From positions 1 through 64,000 of the forward strand of contig CADAKY010000001.1 in the NCBI GenBank assembly GCA_902788575.1: a DNA stretch of 64,000 bases, in the 5' to 3' direction. Below the pieces are notes generated by a model. The model ran no database searches, had not been told where the DNA came from, and worked only from the letters and a program-made list of their open reading frames with translations. Below are positions 18,159 to 26,012 of this stretch, in pieces. The translations under genes and the position numbers were made by a program. Numbering within the stretch: the stretch's first letter is position 1; each line of letters opens with the position of its first letter. This DNA is from an uncultured bacterium (GTDB lineage: Bacteria > Cyanobacteriota > Vampirovibrionia > Gastranaerophilales > Gastranaerophilaceae).

Positions 18159-19430
18159 TTATACATTAATTAATTCCTTGAAAACATTTTGTTGCTTAAG
18201 TTCATCAATAATGACTTGAACATTCTTATCATTTCCGCCGTCTAAAGGCTTATATGCCCTTATACTGTTGTTAAAACCGCATTTGATATAGTATTTATGT
18301 CCGTCTGCCATTGTGATTTTAAGTTCTTTTGGAACGAGAGTATATTCGCGTCCGCTTTGTTCAATGCTACAAGTACCTTCCAATGATTTATAGGATTTTA
18401 AATGAACTTCTTTATCAGGATTAAAATTAGCCGTTAATGTATATTCTTCTATATCACCAAATTTATCTGTTTTTGATACTTTTCCTTTGATTTTACCTAA
18501 AGGCATTTCCAGAGTAGCTTCTCTGTTGTATGCATTACCTTCTTCATCATAAGCTAATTTTTTTGAATATTTTGCATAAACTTCGTCTGAATAAGGTGCT
18601 TTAATTACAGTTTCTTTAATATTTGCTCTGCCGTTTTGATATTTATAATGATCAACTTGTGATTTGTAACTTTCCTTTACTTCGTACATAAGTTCTAGTA
18701 ATTTGTCATCTTTATCAGTTTTTGTTATTCTTCCGCCGCCATTTTTATATTTTTCACTGACAACGGTTGTTCCATCATCAAAGGTTTCTGTTATTTTTTT
18801 ACCGTATTTATCAGTTTCAACTTTGCTCTGAATTAATTTCGGAAGCTTTGATTCTCCTTTAATAATTGATTCCGCATTTCCTGCAATATCATACATAACA
18901 GTATCGCCGTTAGCAGTTGTTGTAGAAACTCGTCTTTGGGTAATTTCATCAAAAGTTCCGCTTCTTTGAGCAGTTTCGTCTGCGGAAATAACTTTGTATC
19001 CTACTTTTCTGCCCTGAGGAGTTATTTCTGTCTGTAACTCGGTTCCGGTTGATTTTTTAAGTTCTCTTTTTAGAATGTTACTGTTATCAAGCGTTATATC
19101 AGGTTTTTTAATACGTTCTTTTGTTTTTGCAAGTCTCTTTTCTTGACTCTCAATAACGGTATTTGCCTTTTCTAAATCGGCTTTTACATAAGCAATTTCG
19201 ACATCTGCCGCTCTCAGTTTCTTGACAGCTTCTGCTGCTTCTTCACTCAATCTTGTTATTTGAGCGGCTTGATTTGATGCCAGATTTTCAAAATGCGTAA
19301 GTTTTTCTTCCGCAAAATTCGCAAAATCAGTAAATTTTCTTTGAGCGGCTGCTACTGCTTGTTTATTAAACATTCCTTTTGTTTTAAAAATTGCCGCATC
19401 TACTGCGCTAATTTCTCCTTTAAGAATCAT
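18159..19430 (-). CDS. Coiled-coil plus beta-repeat protein of unknown function
   Basis: 423 residues when started at 19430, where GGAG stands 5 bases upstream; the longer frame to 19544 has no such site. Residues 1-110 are Ala/Glu/Lys-rich and predicted coiled coil. Residues 115-380 are strand-rich with loosely repeated units such as DKYGKKITETFDDGTTVV and DKFGDIEEYTL, like YD or MORN-like repeats. No signal peptide or membrane segment. I cannot name the family. The similar repeat style of the 52952 protein is worth comparing. It lies where the second glycine dehydrogenase subunit might be expected, but is unrelated. Confidence 0.78.
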   Translation of the reverse strand: MILKGEISAVDAAIFKTKGMFNKQAVAAAQRKFTDFANFAEEKLTHFENLASNQAAQITRLSEEAAEAVKKLRAADVEIAYVKADLEKANTVIESQEKRLAKTKERIKKPDITLDNSNILKRELKKSTGTELQTEITPQGRKVGYKVISADETAQRSGTFDEITQRRVSTTTANGDTVMYDIAGNAESIIKGESKLPKLIQSKVETDKYGKKITETFDDGTTVVSEKYKNGGGRITKTDKDDKLLELMYEVKESYKSQVDHYKYQNGRANIKETVIKAPYSDEVYAKYSKKLAYDEEGNAYNREATLEMPLGKIKGKVSKTDKFGDIEEYTLTANFNPDKEVHLKSYKSLEGTCSIEQSGREYTLVPKELKITMADGHKYYIKCGFNNSIRAYKPLDGGNDKNVQVIIDELKQQNVFKELINV

Positions 19431-19577
19431 TTCGGCTCCTTTATCATTTTTGTATACTTCTATTTTAAAACCCGTAAAAATAAAATTTGCGCATGATTTT
19501 TTATTTAGAAATACAAAGACGATGACTATAAAAGTCAAAATCAACGAGATTTGACAATTTTTAAATTTACATAAGCC

Positions 19578-20816
19578 CTATATATTTGAAATATAATTTT
19601 CCAAATCTTCTTTTGTATTCATTTCTGTTGCACAAACTAGAATTCTTTTTTCATCCAGTCTGATTCCGCCCAAAATATTATTATCTTTTAATTTCTTAAG
19701 AAAAGCTTCTGAATCCTCAACTTCTATAACAAATTCATTATAAAAGTTTTTGTTCAAAGTTTTTATACCTTTTTCAAAAAGTTTCTCAGAAAGCTCATGC
19801 GCAAGATTTGCAGACATTATTCCTGTCTCACGAAATCCTTTTTCGCCCATCAAACTCAAATACAGAGTTGCAGAAAGCGCAATCAGCGATTGATTTGAAC
19901 AAATATTACTTGTTGCTTTTTCTCTTTTTATATGCTGTTCTCTGGTCTGAATAGTTAGAGTAAAAGCCTGTTTGCCATCCGCATCAACAGTTTTACCTAC
20001 CAATCTTCCGGGGAGTTGTCTCATATAAGCTTCTTTACAAGCCATATAACCGGCATGAGGCCCGCCAAAATTCATAGAAATACCGAGCGGTTGAATATCA
20101 CCAACCACGATATCTGCTTCCTTAGGCGGTTCAAGAATTGATAAAGCAGATAAATTTGCACATACAATTAACGTTGTATCCGGTTTTTTAATTTCACAGA
20201 TTTCACCGTAATAATCAGGATTCTGAACTAAAACACAACAATATTCCGCAGTATCGGACGGAATTTCATCAAACCATTCGACTTCAATATTCTGCGCCCA
20301 GCAATAGGTTTTAACAACTTCTTTGTATTCAGGATTAAGCCTGTTTGAGACAAGAGCTTTATTCTTTTTCCCTCTTGCAATTCTATATGCCATAATAACA
20401 GCTTCCGCGCATGCAGAACCTCCATCATACATAGATGCATTTGCAATATCCATGCCGGTCAGTCTTGAAATCATTGTCTGATATTCATAAATTATCTGCA
20501 AAGTTCCTTGAGAAATTTCAGGCTGATAAGGAGTATAAGCAGTCAAAAATTCAAACCTTGATGCAACATAATTTACGGCAGCTGGGATAAATTTATTGTA
20601 AACTCCGCCGCCAAGAAAAGAAGTATATTCTGTCTTATTCTTTTTAGCAATTGCCTTAATCCGCTTTTGTGTTTCCATCTCGCTTAAAGGATTGTCCATC
20701 CTGAATCCTTCAAAACGAACAGGAACTTGTTTATATAAATCTTCAAGAGAAGTGCAGTTTATTGATTTAAGCATTTCTTCTCTTATTTTATCGGTATGTG
20801 CTATAAAATTCTTCAT
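19578..20816 (-). CDS. gcvPA: Glycine dehydrogenase (decarboxylating) subunit 1, GcvPA
   Basis: N-terminal half of the split P-protein of the glycine cleavage system (412 residues). Motifs include SFLGGGVYNKFIPAAV, the YQPEISQGTLQ stretch and the NFGGPHAGYMACKE loop. The PLP lysine belongs to subunit 2, GcvPB, which is absent from the window. Its ATG overlaps the gcvH stop (TAATG), so T, H and PA are translated as one operon. The protein is slightly shorter than many family members. Activity requires a GcvPB encoded elsewhere. Confidence 0.94.
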   Translation of the reverse strand: MKNFIAHTDKIREEMLKSINCTSLEDLYKQVPVRFEGFRMDNPLSEMETQKRIKAIAKKNKTEYTSFLGGGVYNKFIPAAVNYVASRFEFLTAYTPYQPEISQGTLQIIYEYQTMISRLTGMDIANASMYDGGSACAEAVIMAYRIARGKKNKALVSNRLNPEYKEVVKTYCWAQNIEVEWFDEIPSDTAEYCCVLVQNPDYYGEICEIKKPDTTLIVCANLSALSILEPPKEADIVVGDIQPLGISMNFGGPHAGYMACKEAYMRQLPGRLVGKTVDADGKQAFTLTIQTREQHIKREKATSNICSNQSLIALSATLYLSLMGEKGFRETGIMSANLAHELSEKLFEKGIKTLNKNFYNEFVIEVEDSEAFLKKLKDNNILGGIRLDEKRILVCATEMNTKEDLENYISNI

Positions 20817-21190
20817 TATTCTATTTCTTCTTTATAATCAGAGTATTCCATCAAATCCGCAAATTCAACCTGATCTGCATTAGATTCAATTTTTACAAAC
20901 CATTTATCCGCATAACTTTCATCATTCAAAAGTTCAGGACTATTAACAATTTCTTCATTGATTTCTACAACTTTACCCGAAATCGGCATATAAATTTCAG
21001 AAGCTGCTTTTACGGATTCTATAGTTGCAAAAACTTCATTCTTACTAAATTCACTATCAACATCAGGAAGTTCAACAAAAACAATGTCTCCCAATTGTTC
21101 AATAGCATAATCAGTAATACCTACTTCATACTTTCCGTCTTTTTCAACCACATATTCGTGTGTTTTTGTACATAACATATTTTCTTCCAT
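20816..21190 (-). CDS. gcvH: Glycine cleavage system H protein
   Basis: Lipoyl carrier of 124 residues that shuttles the aminomethyl group from P- to T-protein. The lipoylation site is K61 in ESVKAASE. AGGAG lies 8 bases before the ATG at 21190; Met5 is a possible alternative. It lies 12 bases after gcvT and overlaps gcvPA by one base. Confidence 0.97.
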   Translation of the reverse strand: MEENMLCTKTHEYVVEKDGKYEVGITDYAIEQLGDIVFVELPDVDSEFSKNEVFATIESVKAASEIYMPISGKVVEINEEIVNSPELLNDESYADKWFVKIESNADQVEFADLMEYSDYKEEIE

Positions 21191-21202
21191 ATATTTATTC
21201 TC

Positions 21203-22303
21203 CTAATTTCCTTTATTACGTTTTTCCACAAACGGTCTTTTCACAATTTCCGCATCGTGCAGTTTTTCACGTATCATAATTTGAATTGTAGAGCCTACAG
21301 TCAAATTGTCAAGATTTTTTATGTATGCAAGCCCTATATTGTCTCCTCTTGTCGGAGAAACTCCTCCGCTTGTTACAGTACCAATCTTCTCTTTTTCATA
21401 ATACACGTCATATCCGTGACGCGCAATACTTTTATCAAGCATTTTAAACCCGACAAGTTTTTTTGTTACACCAAACTTAATCTGCGACATAATTTCTTTT
21501 TTGCCGTTATAATCATCTACTTTATCCTTCGGAATTGACCAGCTTAATCCTGCTTCAATCGGAGTTGTCTCTTCATCCAAGTCATTTCCGTACAAATGAA
21601 GCGCTGCCTCAAGTCTTAAAGTATCTCTTGCACCGAGACCAATCGGCTTGATACCAAACTCTTTTCCTTCCTGAAGAAGTTTATCCCACAAATATTCGGA
21701 AAATTCATTCTTAACCATGATTTCTACGCCGTCTTCTCCTGTATATCCGGTTCTTGAAATCCATACATTTATATTAAATATCTCACTTCTCTTTATTGAA
21801 AAGAACGGAGGCAACTCATCTACACCGAGTTTTTTCATCAAATCACATGCCTTTGGTCCCTGTAAAGCTAAAAGCGAATAATTATGTGACTCATTATCTA
21901 TAGTAACATCAAAACCAAGTTTGTTTCTTACCATCCAGTTTAAATCTTCATCTATTCTTGAAGCATTAACAATAACCAGATAAATTCCGTCTTCAAGTTT
22001 GTAAATGATTAAATCATCAACAATTCCACCTTTTTTGTTTGTCAATTGGCAGTAAACAGCTTTTCTGTCCGTTAGTTTCTGGATTTCCTGCGGAACAATT
22101 TTGTTCAAAAATGCGAGAGAATCTTTTCCGTAAACAAGAATTTCTCCCATGTGTGAAACATCAAAAAGTCCCACCGAATCTCTTACTGTTTTATGTTCTT
22201 CTATAATTGAAGAATATTGTACCGGCATATCCCATCCCGCAAAATCAACCATTTTTGCGCCAAGCGCTACATGTTTATCATGCAAAAAAGTTTGTTTAGT
22301 CAT
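21203..22303 (-). CDS. gcvT: Glycine cleavage system T protein (aminomethyltransferase)
   Basis: 366 residues; transfers the one-carbon unit from aminomethyl-lipoyl GcvH to tetrahydrofolate and releases ammonia. Recognisable blocks are DKHVALGAKMVDFAGW, SVGLFDVSHMGE and RTGYTGEDGVEI, with LGARDTLRLEAAL downstream. First gene of gcvT-gcvH-gcvPA. A GGGGG site precedes the ATG and a promoter with TTGCCA and TATAGA lies just upstream. No glycine riboswitch is visible in the leader, which is too short for one. Confidence 0.97.
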   Translation of the reverse strand: MTKQTFLHDKHVALGAKMVDFAGWDMPVQYSSIIEEHKTVRDSVGLFDVSHMGEILVYGKDSLAFLNKIVPQEIQKLTDRKAVYCQLTNKKGGIVDDLIIYKLEDGIYLVIVNASRIDEDLNWMVRNKLGFDVTIDNESHNYSLLALQGPKACDLMKKLGVDELPPFFSIKRSEIFNINVWISRTGYTGEDGVEIMVKNEFSEYLWDKLLQEGKEFGIKPIGLGARDTLRLEAALHLYGNDLDEETTPIEAGLSWSIPKDKVDDYNGKKEIMSQIKFGVTKKLVGFKMLDKSIARHGYDVYYEKEKIGTVTSGGVSPTRGDNIGLAYIKNLDNLTVGSTIQIMIREKLHDAEIVKRPFVEKRNKGN

Positions 22304-22326
22304 ATAACCCCCGTATCTTATTTTAT

Positions 22327-22354
22327 TCTATACTACATCCCGCATTCATGGCAA
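22327..22354 (-). promoter_or_regulatory. gcvT promoter
   Basis: On minus, TTGCCA (22349-22354) and TATAGA (22327-22332) are separated by 16 bases. The leader to the gcvT ATG is about 15 bases. The -35 directly abuts the G-run array at 22355-22425, so a protein or structure at that array would touch RNA polymerase. Confidence 0.55.
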
Positions 22355-22425
22355 GGGGGGGGTAAATAAAAAATAGCAAGAAGAGAGGGGGTAAATATAT
22401 GGGGGGTAAATATGCGGGGGTAAAT
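22355..22425. repeat. Four-fold G-run repeat (GGGGGTAAAT), possible operator or G-quadruplex
   Basis: Four runs of 8, 5, 6 and 5 G (22355-22362, 22387-22391, 22401-22406, 22416-22420), each followed by TAAAT. The last three are spaced 14-15 bases apart. In such AT-rich DNA this is striking. It lies between the gcvT promoter and the divergent matrixin gene. It satisfies the base rule for an intermolecular or long-loop G-quadruplex and also looks like an array of binding sites. Function is not known. Confidence 0.75.
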
Positions 22426-22496
22426 GTAAAATAATATATAATACATTGTACTTACCGTTTTCAAACAAAAATTTTAAACTTGAAGATATCAATTTA

Positions 22497-22505
22497 TGAT
22501 ACAAT
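22497..22505 (+). promoter_or_regulatory. Extended -10 of a leaderless transcript
   Basis: TGATACAAT (TG plus TACAAT) ends 6 bases before the ATG at 22512 and there is no Shine-Dalgarno sequence. Transcription should begin at the start codon. Confidence 0.6.
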
Positions 22506-22511
22506 GTTCTT

Positions 22512-23291
22512 ATGCCTTACACATATCTGAACGGAAGCGTTAAAAACGGAAATATCATGAGGTGGCCGGTTAATTCTTTAACCGTATATATTGCGCCGAT
22601 GAAATTTTATTCCAAACAAGGTGAAGACCATAAATTCAGAAAAATGGTTATGGACGCTTTTTCTGTATGGTCTGCAGCTACGGGCGGGAAACTGCATTTT
22701 AAGATTACAAGCAACCTCTATGACTCTCTGATTAATGTGGATTGGAAGAGAGTAGACAGGCATGCTTTGGGGCATTGCTATTTTAACTGGGATTCACAGG
22801 GCAGATTAGCCGGTGCGGAGGTTTCTATAGGACTTACTGACGGAAGAATTCACCAGCAGTATGATAGTGATGTGGAAGTTTATCACACCATTCTGCACGA
22901 AATAGGTCACGCACTCGGGCTTAATCATAGCCCTTATAAATCAGATATTATGTACACTCCTCACCAATACGGAATAGCATCACTTAGTGAAAATGACAAA
23001 TATTCAATTCAGTGGCTGTATCGTTTTCAGGCGGGTGCATCTGTTAAACAAATAGCTTCAAAATACGGGATTTCAACCTCAACGGATATAGATGCGGTCA
23101 TAAGGAAAATTGATTCCAAAAATAATGAAAACAACGCAACTACTCGGATGCAAATATCAACGAACAGGCGAGATTTATTACAGGAAGCTGAAAACATTGG
23201 TGATTTGAAAAAATATAATATGCTGCTCCAAAATATTTCAATTTCTCAAAATGTAAAAGATTATCTAAACAATAACAGAACTGAAAAATAA
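22512..23291 (+). CDS. Matrixin-like zinc metalloprotease
   Basis: 259 residues. The zinc site HEIGHALGLNH and a Met-turn SDIMY define a metzincin of the matrixin type. The catalytic fold spans about 15-175; the remaining 85 residues are helical and unknown. No signal peptide or pro-peptide with a cysteine switch is visible, which is unusual because matrixins normally act outside the cytoplasm. The gene appears leaderless. It is a single unit with its own terminator. Start choice is supported by the -10 position and the lack of an upstream in-frame ATG with a binding site. Confidence 0.9.
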   Translation: MPYTYLNGSVKNGNIMRWPVNSLTVYIAPMKFYSKQGEDHKFRKMVMDAFSVWSAATGGKLHFKITSNLYDSLINVDWKRVDRHALGHCYFNWDSQGRLAGAEVSIGLTDGRIHQQYDSDVEVYHTILHEIGHALGLNHSPYKSDIMYTPHQYGIASLSENDKYSIQWLYRFQAGASVKQIASKYGISTSTDIDAVIRKIDSKNNENNATTRMQISTNRRDLLQEAENIGDLKKYNMLLQNISISQNVKDYLNNNRTEK

Positions 23292-23330
23292 AAGAGGCTG
23301 TCCTTGTTTTTGGGGGACAACCTCTTTTTT
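23290..23330 (+). terminator. Terminator after the matrixin gene
   Basis: A 14-bp stem with one mismatch (23290-23303 with 23315-23328), loop of 11 bases, ending in a run of T. The A-rich 5' arm could also act for the minus-strand gene ending at 23352. Confidence 0.85.
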
Positions 23331-23351
23331 ATAAAACACTATTCTGACTTT

Positions 23352-23906
23352 TTATTTTTTATAGCAGCTTGTACCTTCTTTAAATGTGCTTGATTTTGTT
23401 GAATAATCCTCGTCTACGATTTGCCACAGGCAATCATCATTTGCTGCAGGGAACATGTATCCGAGTTCTGTAACAACATAACTAAATGTTTTCTGTACAG
23501 CTTTAGGCAGGCCTGTAACATTCGGGTCGAATAATATTATAAAAGCACCTTCACCAACTTTTGCTTTATTGATTAATTGCATTTTACTATTAGTAGTTGA
23601 TTTGTCAGCCCATTTAGCGGCATCAGAGTCCGCAGAAAGCGGAATAACAGTTACCTTTGTGTTATCGTTCATTACACCGACTAGATTTACGTTTACTTTT
23701 TTTCCTGTCGATTTGCCATCGGTACCTATTTCATTTTCAGGAACTCCTGCCAAACCAAGTTGTGTTTCGACAGAAGTAGAACCTATCAAGCCTGCATGCT
23801 TTGTTGTATCTAAAGTAGGACTTGTTGTAGGTTGCAATATTTCTTTATATATAAAAGCATCATTTATAAATCCGTTAATAATCGTTGCTTCATCTGATTT
23901 AAACAT
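23352..23906 (-). CDS. Secreted-type protein fragment, possibly truncated pilin-like
   Basis: From the internal Met at 23906 the frame gives 184 residues; the open frame runs on to 24011 but overlaps the XRE gene. It has Thr/Ser/Asn-rich stretches, two late cysteines (CLWQ and TSCYKK) and no signal peptide or prepilin leader. The C-terminal style resembles the globular part of type IV pilin-like proteins, but the N-terminal helix is missing. No Shine-Dalgarno sequence precedes the Met. It may be a 5'-truncated relic. Identification is weak. Confidence 0.5.
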   Translation of the reverse strand: MFKSDEATIINGFINDAFIYKEILQPTTSPTLDTTKHAGLIGSTSVETQLGLAGVPENEIGTDGKSTGKKVNVNLVGVMNDNTKVTVIPLSADSDAAKWADKSTTNSKMQLINKAKVGEGAFIILFDPNVTGLPKAVQKTFSYVVTELGYMFPAANDDCLWQIVDEDYSTKSSTFKEGTSCYKK

Positions 23907-23929
23907 TAAAAGAAAAATTCGGTCTTCGT

Positions 23930-24223
23930 TTGAAAGAGTTAAGAAAAAGTAAAGGCTTAACTCAGGAACAAGTTGCCGAGTTTGTAGGTATTGAACCTGT
24001 AAATGTTTCAAAAATAGAACGTGGAATGCATTTTCCGCAACCCGAAAAGATTGAAAAGTTTGCTATCATTCTGGGCGTTGCAACAAAGGATTTATTTGAT
24101 TTTGAACACATCAAAGACAAAAAAGAATTGATAAAAAATATAGAAATGTCTCTTAAAAATTTTGATTTAAAAGAATTAGAATTTGTTTATAAATTTGTTT
24201 CTGATTTAAAACTTTATAAATAA
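23930..24223 (+). CDS. XRE-family helix-turn-helix regulator, start unclear
   Basis: 97 residues from a TTG. The HTH is typical (LRKSKGLTQEQVAEFVGIEP, then NVSKIERGMHFP), followed by a helical tail. The frame stays open upstream to 23903 and reads TLKEKFGLRLKE, which is how many XRE proteins begin, but the codon where ATG would be expected is ACA. So either TTG at 23930 is used, without a good binding site, or the start has been lost. It overlaps, head to head, the minus-strand frame ending near 24011. Confidence 0.65.
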   Translation: MKELRKSKGLTQEQVAEFVGIEPVNVSKIERGMHFPQPEKIEKFAIILGVATKDLFDFEHIKDKKELIKNIEMSLKNFDLKELEFVYKFVSDLKLYK

Positions 24224-24267
24224 TAATTTTGGTGATATTATACTACAGGAAACGGAGATATAATATT

Positions 24268-24546
24268 ATGAAAATCAGAGCAAGTCATATTTTGGTAGAA
24301 ACAAAAGAACAAGCAGAAAATTTGTTAATTGATATAAATAACGGTGTTGCATTTGAAGATTTGGCAAGAGATTATTCTCTTTGCCCGTCAGGACGTGACG
24401 GCGGTGACCTCAGATGGTTCGGTAAAGGCATGATGGTTAAGCCGTTCGAGGATGCTGCTTTTGCTCTGGAAAAAGGACAAATTTCAGAACCTGTAGAGAC
24501 TGAGTTTGGCTGGCATTTGATTAAAGTTACGGATATTGATGAATAA
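24268..24546 (+). CDS. Parvulin-type peptidyl-prolyl isomerase
   Basis: A stand-alone 92-residue rotamase domain: ASHILVETKEQAE, the FGKGMMVKPFEDAAF block and FGWHLIKV are all present. There is no signal peptide, so it acts in the cytoplasm, like PpiC. GGAG precedes the ATG at 24268; the frame upstream to 24229 is not needed. Its last 8 bases overlap the start of the M24 peptidase, so the two are translationally coupled. Confidence 0.93.
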   Translation: MKIRASHILVETKEQAENLLIDINNGVAFEDLARDYSLCPSGRDGGDLRWFGKGMMVKPFEDAAFALEKGQISEPVETEFGWHLIKVTDIDE

Positions 24547-26011
24547 TATTTTAAAAGAGCTTGATATAGATTATCTTTTGGTAAATTCCACAAACAAGTA
24601 TCTTGTGGAATATCCTATGCTGAGCGAAAATGCAAGATATACCCTAACCGGATTTTCAGGTTCTACGGGTGACGCCTTAATTACGGAAGATAATATTTAT
24701 CTTTTTGTTGACGGAAGATACCACATTCAAGCCGATATGGAAGCAAAAGAAGGTGTAACTGTCATAAAACTTCAAATCAATGAAAGTCAGGATGAAGAAA
24801 TAAGAAAGCTTATCTCCAAAGACAAGATTTTGGGTATCGTTTCAAAAAAAGTTTCTCAAAAAAGGCTGGAAGGGTTTGACGGATATAAAATCAAATTATT
24901 AGATACAGATCCGATAAACGATTTTTCCGAAGCACATAATTCAGTACCGGACAAGGCTTTTGAACCAAAAGATATTAACATAGAGCCGACTTTTGTTTCT
25001 AATTTGGAAGAGGTTTCATACTTAACCGGTTTGAGGGATTTTTCAAAGGACTGCAGTTCAAAAATTTGGTCTAAACTGTTTATTGATAAGAATAAACGAA
25101 TTTTATTCAGCGATGACAAAGCTTGCGACGATTTTTTATCAAATTTCGAAGAAGAATTAGTTGTTGATAAAGGTTCAATTAGCGCCCATGATTATGCTTT
25201 AATAAAGAATCCGGTTTATAAACCTTCAAAAATAGCAAAGATGAAATCTGTAAAAACAAGCGATGAACTGGAAGCATACAGACAAGCCTTTGAGCGCACA
25301 GATAAAGCTGTTATGGCAATACGTGAGTTTATAGAATCCAATGAGAATCTTTCTGAATATGACATCTCGACCCAATTAAAAAAAGAGTTTTTAAAATACG
25401 GCGCTAAATCACTTAGTTTCAATTCTATAGTTGCAATAAATCAGAATTCTGCGCTGGCTCATTATGCGAAAAATGCAAAAAACGTATTTTTAAAAGACGG
25501 AGATTTGGTCTTAATAGATTGCGGTGCTTATTATGAAAGCGGTTTGGCGACTGATATTACAAGAGTTTTTGTAAAAGGAGCTCCGAATGATTTGCAGAAA
25601 AAAGTTTATACAACAGTGCTAAAATCCTTTTTAAACTGCTTTAACTCGGATTTTGTATCCGGACATGAGTACGATACTCTTGCGCATAAGCTTTTGGATA
25701 ATGCAATAAAAGGTTTCAAGTTTAATCACGGTCTCGGACACGGAATCGGCATAAATGTTCATGAAGCACCGCCTAACCTTTCGCAAAACCAAATTGCGCG
25801 GACACCTATTGAAGACGGAATGTGCTTTACAATAGAACCGGGGCTTTATAACCCGGAACATTTCGGAATCAGGCTGGAAAATTCTTGTTATAAACTAGAC
25901 GGTAAAATTCATTCGTTTGTAAAAATGGGATACGAAGATAAATTAATAAACTATGAAATGCTCATCCCGCAAGAACTTGAATGGCTGAAAAATTTTAATA
26001 TTCTAAAATAA
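24539..26011 (+). CDS. M24B metallopeptidase (Xaa-Pro aminopeptidase-like)
   Basis: 490 residues in the layout of two creatinase-type N-terminal regions followed by a pita-bread catalytic domain. Metal ligands are visible as the two Asp of LIDCGAYYESGLATDITR, His in NHGLGHGIGINVHE, Glu in CFTIEPGLY and Glu in GIRLENS. It removes N-terminal residues before proline. ATG at 24539 overlaps the PPIase stop (ATGAATAA). Both partners handle proline-containing peptides, which may be coincidence. It ends 1 base from the convergent aminotransferase. Confidence 0.93.
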   Translation: MNNILKELDIDYLLVNSTNKYLVEYPMLSENARYTLTGFSGSTGDALITEDNIYLFVDGRYHIQADMEAKEGVTVIKLQINESQDEEIRKLISKDKILGIVSKKVSQKRLEGFDGYKIKLLDTDPINDFSEAHNSVPDKAFEPKDINIEPTFVSNLEEVSYLTGLRDFSKDCSSKIWSKLFIDKNKRILFSDDKACDDFLSNFEEELVVDKGSISAHDYALIKNPVYKPSKIAKMKSVKTSDELEAYRQAFERTDKAVMAIREFIESNENLSEYDISTQLKKEFLKYGAKSLSFNSIVAINQNSALAHYAKNAKNVFLKDGDLVLIDCGAYYESGLATDITRVFVKGAPNDLQKKVYTTVLKSFLNCFNSDFVSGHEYDTLAHKLLDNAIKGFKFNHGLGHGIGINVHEAPPNLSQNQIARTPIEDGMCFTIEPGLYNPEHFGIRLENSCYKLDGKIHSFVKMGYEDKLINYEMLIPQELEWLKNFNILK

Positions 26012-26012
26012 A

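Noticed and set aside
22304-22354. Glycine riboswitch before gcvT
   Set aside because: The predicted leader is only about 15-25 bases and lacks the conserved cores of the class.
23569-23952. 127-residue plus-strand frame
   Set aside because: It is the antisense of the pilin-like gene with no binding site and unlikely composition.
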